Under the pieces are notes generated by a model that was given only the letters and a program-made list of their open reading frames with translations, did not search any database and was not told the origin of the DNA. This document shows positions 62,301 through 64,000 of a stretch of DNA of 64,000 bases, one piece after another (position 1 is the first letter of the stretch; each line of letters opens with the position of its first letter). A program made the translations under genes and the position numbers. Source of the DNA: Phytoseiulus persimilis (lineage: Eukaryota > Arthropoda > Arachnida > Mesostigmata > Phytoseiidae); the NCBI GenBank assembly GCA_037576195.1, contig CM075104.1:10432211-10496210 (forward strand), read 5' to 3'.

Positions 62301-63851
62301 GCCAAGTCTGTGAGTCTATGACAGGCGTCATCCCAACGGCCATAGCACAAGTCGATTCCCCCGAGGAACGCGTATTTTTGGTCCACAATAACCAGCTTCT
62401 CGTGGTGAGCCCACAAATACACGGCTGGAAAGCAGCGAGAGTCGATGAGCCCGACGAGAACGGGGGGTCGGCACGGGCAAGCGTTTGCTGCAGAGTATGC
62501 CCGCTTTGAAGACGGCGGGAGCAGATCTTCCGGAAGCATCACATACCTGCATTGACGTGATCGGGATGTCGAAACACTTTTATGTTTGGATGAGTGGTGA
62601 TTTTTTGTTTTGAGTACAGTGAATTGATGGCGAGAGCGGTGGTCACTTCTTTGTACAACATGATGAAAATTTGAACACCGCTGTCCTGCTCGTAGAGGGA
62701 CTATGCATTAGGATTCAGCGATGCGGCATCTCGAGATTTTTCCCTCGATTCTGGTGGAAAAACGCTCATGTGATATTCCGCCGCTCATTTCAGGAGTACA
62801 ATTACCGCTTTTCGCTTCAGCAGCGAATCCAGTCGCCATTCATCATTGTTTTTACAGTGCGATCGTTTGAGGAATAATTCAGGTGAAAGCCACCAATCCG
62901 TGATGAAGATTTCGTCCGTCGCGTTCTCGATTGCATTGGCGGCTGCCCTCATGTACATGGCACCGTCAACGTACCTTGAACGACATTCGATCGTCTCGGT
63001 GATTCGGTTCAGAAACTCCGTCGTAGAAGAAACACGTTGCGAAGCTTCCGACTCACCATCTCGCGAGAGTTCTTTTACGCACTGGAGCGTAGCTCGAAAA
63101 ACGGTTCTCAGCCACGAAGTCTTTCGCTCGAGTCTTTACCAATTCTTCAATGTAACGGACCCACTCGATTCGTTGACGTGTTGTCCACACGTCTATCAAC
63201 AGCTCTCTGGATAAGTTCGATATGATGATTCCTGAGTGTGAACCAGTGGGTCGCCCATCTTCGCACACTCGGAACCGACCATCCATGAGAATAACCGACT
63301 TCACAGCCCCGGTTTTCGGGTGAATGTATAGGATATAGGTGTCCTTGGCTATCAACCACCGCCTCCTCCATCTCTTGCAAATCTTATACCAAACAGATTT
63401 CATGTAGATGAAACAAGAGTTGGGGTTGTGACCTCCGGCGCGTTTGCTCACTGCCCCCTCTTTTCCCTTCGGGCCACTAGAGTTGATGAAGGAGTATGGA
63501 GAGATTTCGAGGAATTCAGTCTGCAAATATGTCCGATCAGAGTAACTCGCTTCGAGGTCCCCTGGGAGGACTCAATCCTAAGCAGTAGAAAGGACTGAAT
63601 GTGCTTTTGTGGTGCCAACACTCATGGCGCTCGATGTTTTAAACACTGGAATCTTCTTTGAGGAAAGTACCATTTGGGGATGATTCCGATAGTTGGCGAC
63701 TGAGGCAACTTTGCTCAAGTAAGAGACAAGCTGCTCTCCCCGAGCTTGAACTTGAGCCGAGGATAGTATTGATTCTGGACGTTTCGGGAATTGAGGTACC
63801 TCTTTTCGTTTCGCCCGATCGTCGAAAAAGCTCTTCCTCCTCATCTGGTGC
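59379..63851 (-). CDS. Pld: Phospholipase D (PX-PH type, PLD1/2-like), partial, with an apparent frameshift
   Basis: PLD hydrolyses phosphatidylcholine to phosphatidic acid and choline at membranes. Minus-strand exons are 63671-63851 (end of PX), 63057-63520 ([22 protein letters not shown]), 62806-62974 ([17 protein letters not shown]), 62548-62685, from 62424 down (first [18 protein letters not shown], then [12 protein letters not shown]), 61333-61448 ([12 protein letters not shown]), 61057-61250 ([22 protein letters not shown]), 60634-60887 ([19 protein letters not shown]), 60354-60517, 60137-60258 (second [18 protein letters not shown]) and 59379-59870 ([20 protein letters not shown] to the typical C-terminal TRLWT). 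Phases agree except in exon 62548-62685, where one base is missing between HPNIK and VFRHPDHV. The loop after the first HKD, about 61449-62300, is unresolved. The N-terminus lies off the right edge. Confidence 0.93.
62548..62685 (-). pseudogene. PLD exon with one-base deletion relative to the family frame
   Basis: Read from 62685, this exon gives [14 protein letters not shown] and HPNIK in one frame. The conserved [10 protein letters not shown] that should follow is in a different frame. The plus-strand sequence at the break is AAACACTTTATG, and four T instead of three would restore the family frame. The next exon (VYLWAHHEK) needs the downstream frame. Upstream and downstream exons are otherwise intact and conserved, so the cause may be a base-calling error, an indel in this individual, or real decay; the sequence alone cannot decide. 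Confidence 0.75.
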
Positions 63852-64000
63852 CTGCGAGCAAGATTGAGCCCTTTTCGGAATATGGTACGAACAAAACTTT
63901 CGGCCTGTTTTCTGCGAGCCCACTCCCCTATCGAGCTCAGAGCTCAGCATATCCCATGAACAGGGAGATCGCGGCGTGAATTTCTAACATGAGTCGAAAG
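63852..64000 (-). other. PLD intron continuing off the right edge
   Basis: On the minus strand a TTGCTCGCAG acceptor precedes the PX exon. From there to the end of the window no PX-like coding sequence is seen, so this is taken as intron. The N-terminal exons of PLD lie outside. Confidence 0.6.

Noticed and set aside
1..64000. CRISPR arrays, operons, rRNA genes, integrated viral genes, reverse transcriptase motifs
   Set aside because: None were seen. There are no spaced direct repeats, no YXDD-type catalytic motif in any frame examined, and the genes are intron-containing and separately spaced.

Overview
The window is eukaryotic nuclear DNA, most likely from an arthropod and plausibly a mite or other chelicerate. 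The evidence is multi-exon genes with GT-AG introns (mostly about 80-250 bp, some of 1-9 kb), a caudal-type homeodomain, balanced base composition, and spaced single-copy genes with no operons or bacterial features. The species itself is not determined by anything I can see.

Six protein-coding genes could be assembled exon by exon, with intron phases that agree. From left to right they are: MCCC1 (minus strand, 3-methylcrotonyl-CoA carboxylase biotin-carboxylase part, running off the left edge), CAMLG/GET2 (minus, 3 exons, receptor for tail-anchored protein insertion), WDR37 (plus, 9 coding exons), maelstrom (plus, 5 exons, piRNA pathway), caudal/Cdx (plus, 4 exons, all introns in phase 1, first intron about 9 kb) and a PX-PH phospholipase D (minus, at least 11 exons, running off the right edge). 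The PLD copy carries an apparent one-base deletion in a conserved exon.

Layout: 0-2 kb MCCC1; about 3.5-4.0 kb a degenerate transposon-like segment with a 22-base G run; 4.4-5.7 kb CAMLG; 5.7-11.7 kb no firm gene; 11.7-19.1 kb WDR37; 19.1-24.3 kb no firm gene, but a clean hAT-type MITE with a perfect 8-bp target duplication; 24.3-26.2 kb maelstrom; 26.2-42.4 kb largely unassigned, with weak signs of one or more unrecognised minus-strand genes (best at 27.4-28.9 kb); 42.4-56.6 kb caudal with its repeat-rich leader and intron; 56.6-59.4 kb spacer holding a short strong hairpin; 59.4-63.9 kb PLD.

The genes are unrelated in function (leucine catabolism, ER membrane insertion, a WD40 scaffold, germline transposon silencing, axial patterning, phosphatidic acid signalling), as expected of an ordinary stretch of animal genome. 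I found no obviously new biological system. The items most worth a second look are the PLD frameshift, the hAT MITE, the divergent hexapeptide of caudal, the altered histidine site in maelstrom, the recurrent donor sites with T at +3, and the unresolved minus-strand coding signal.
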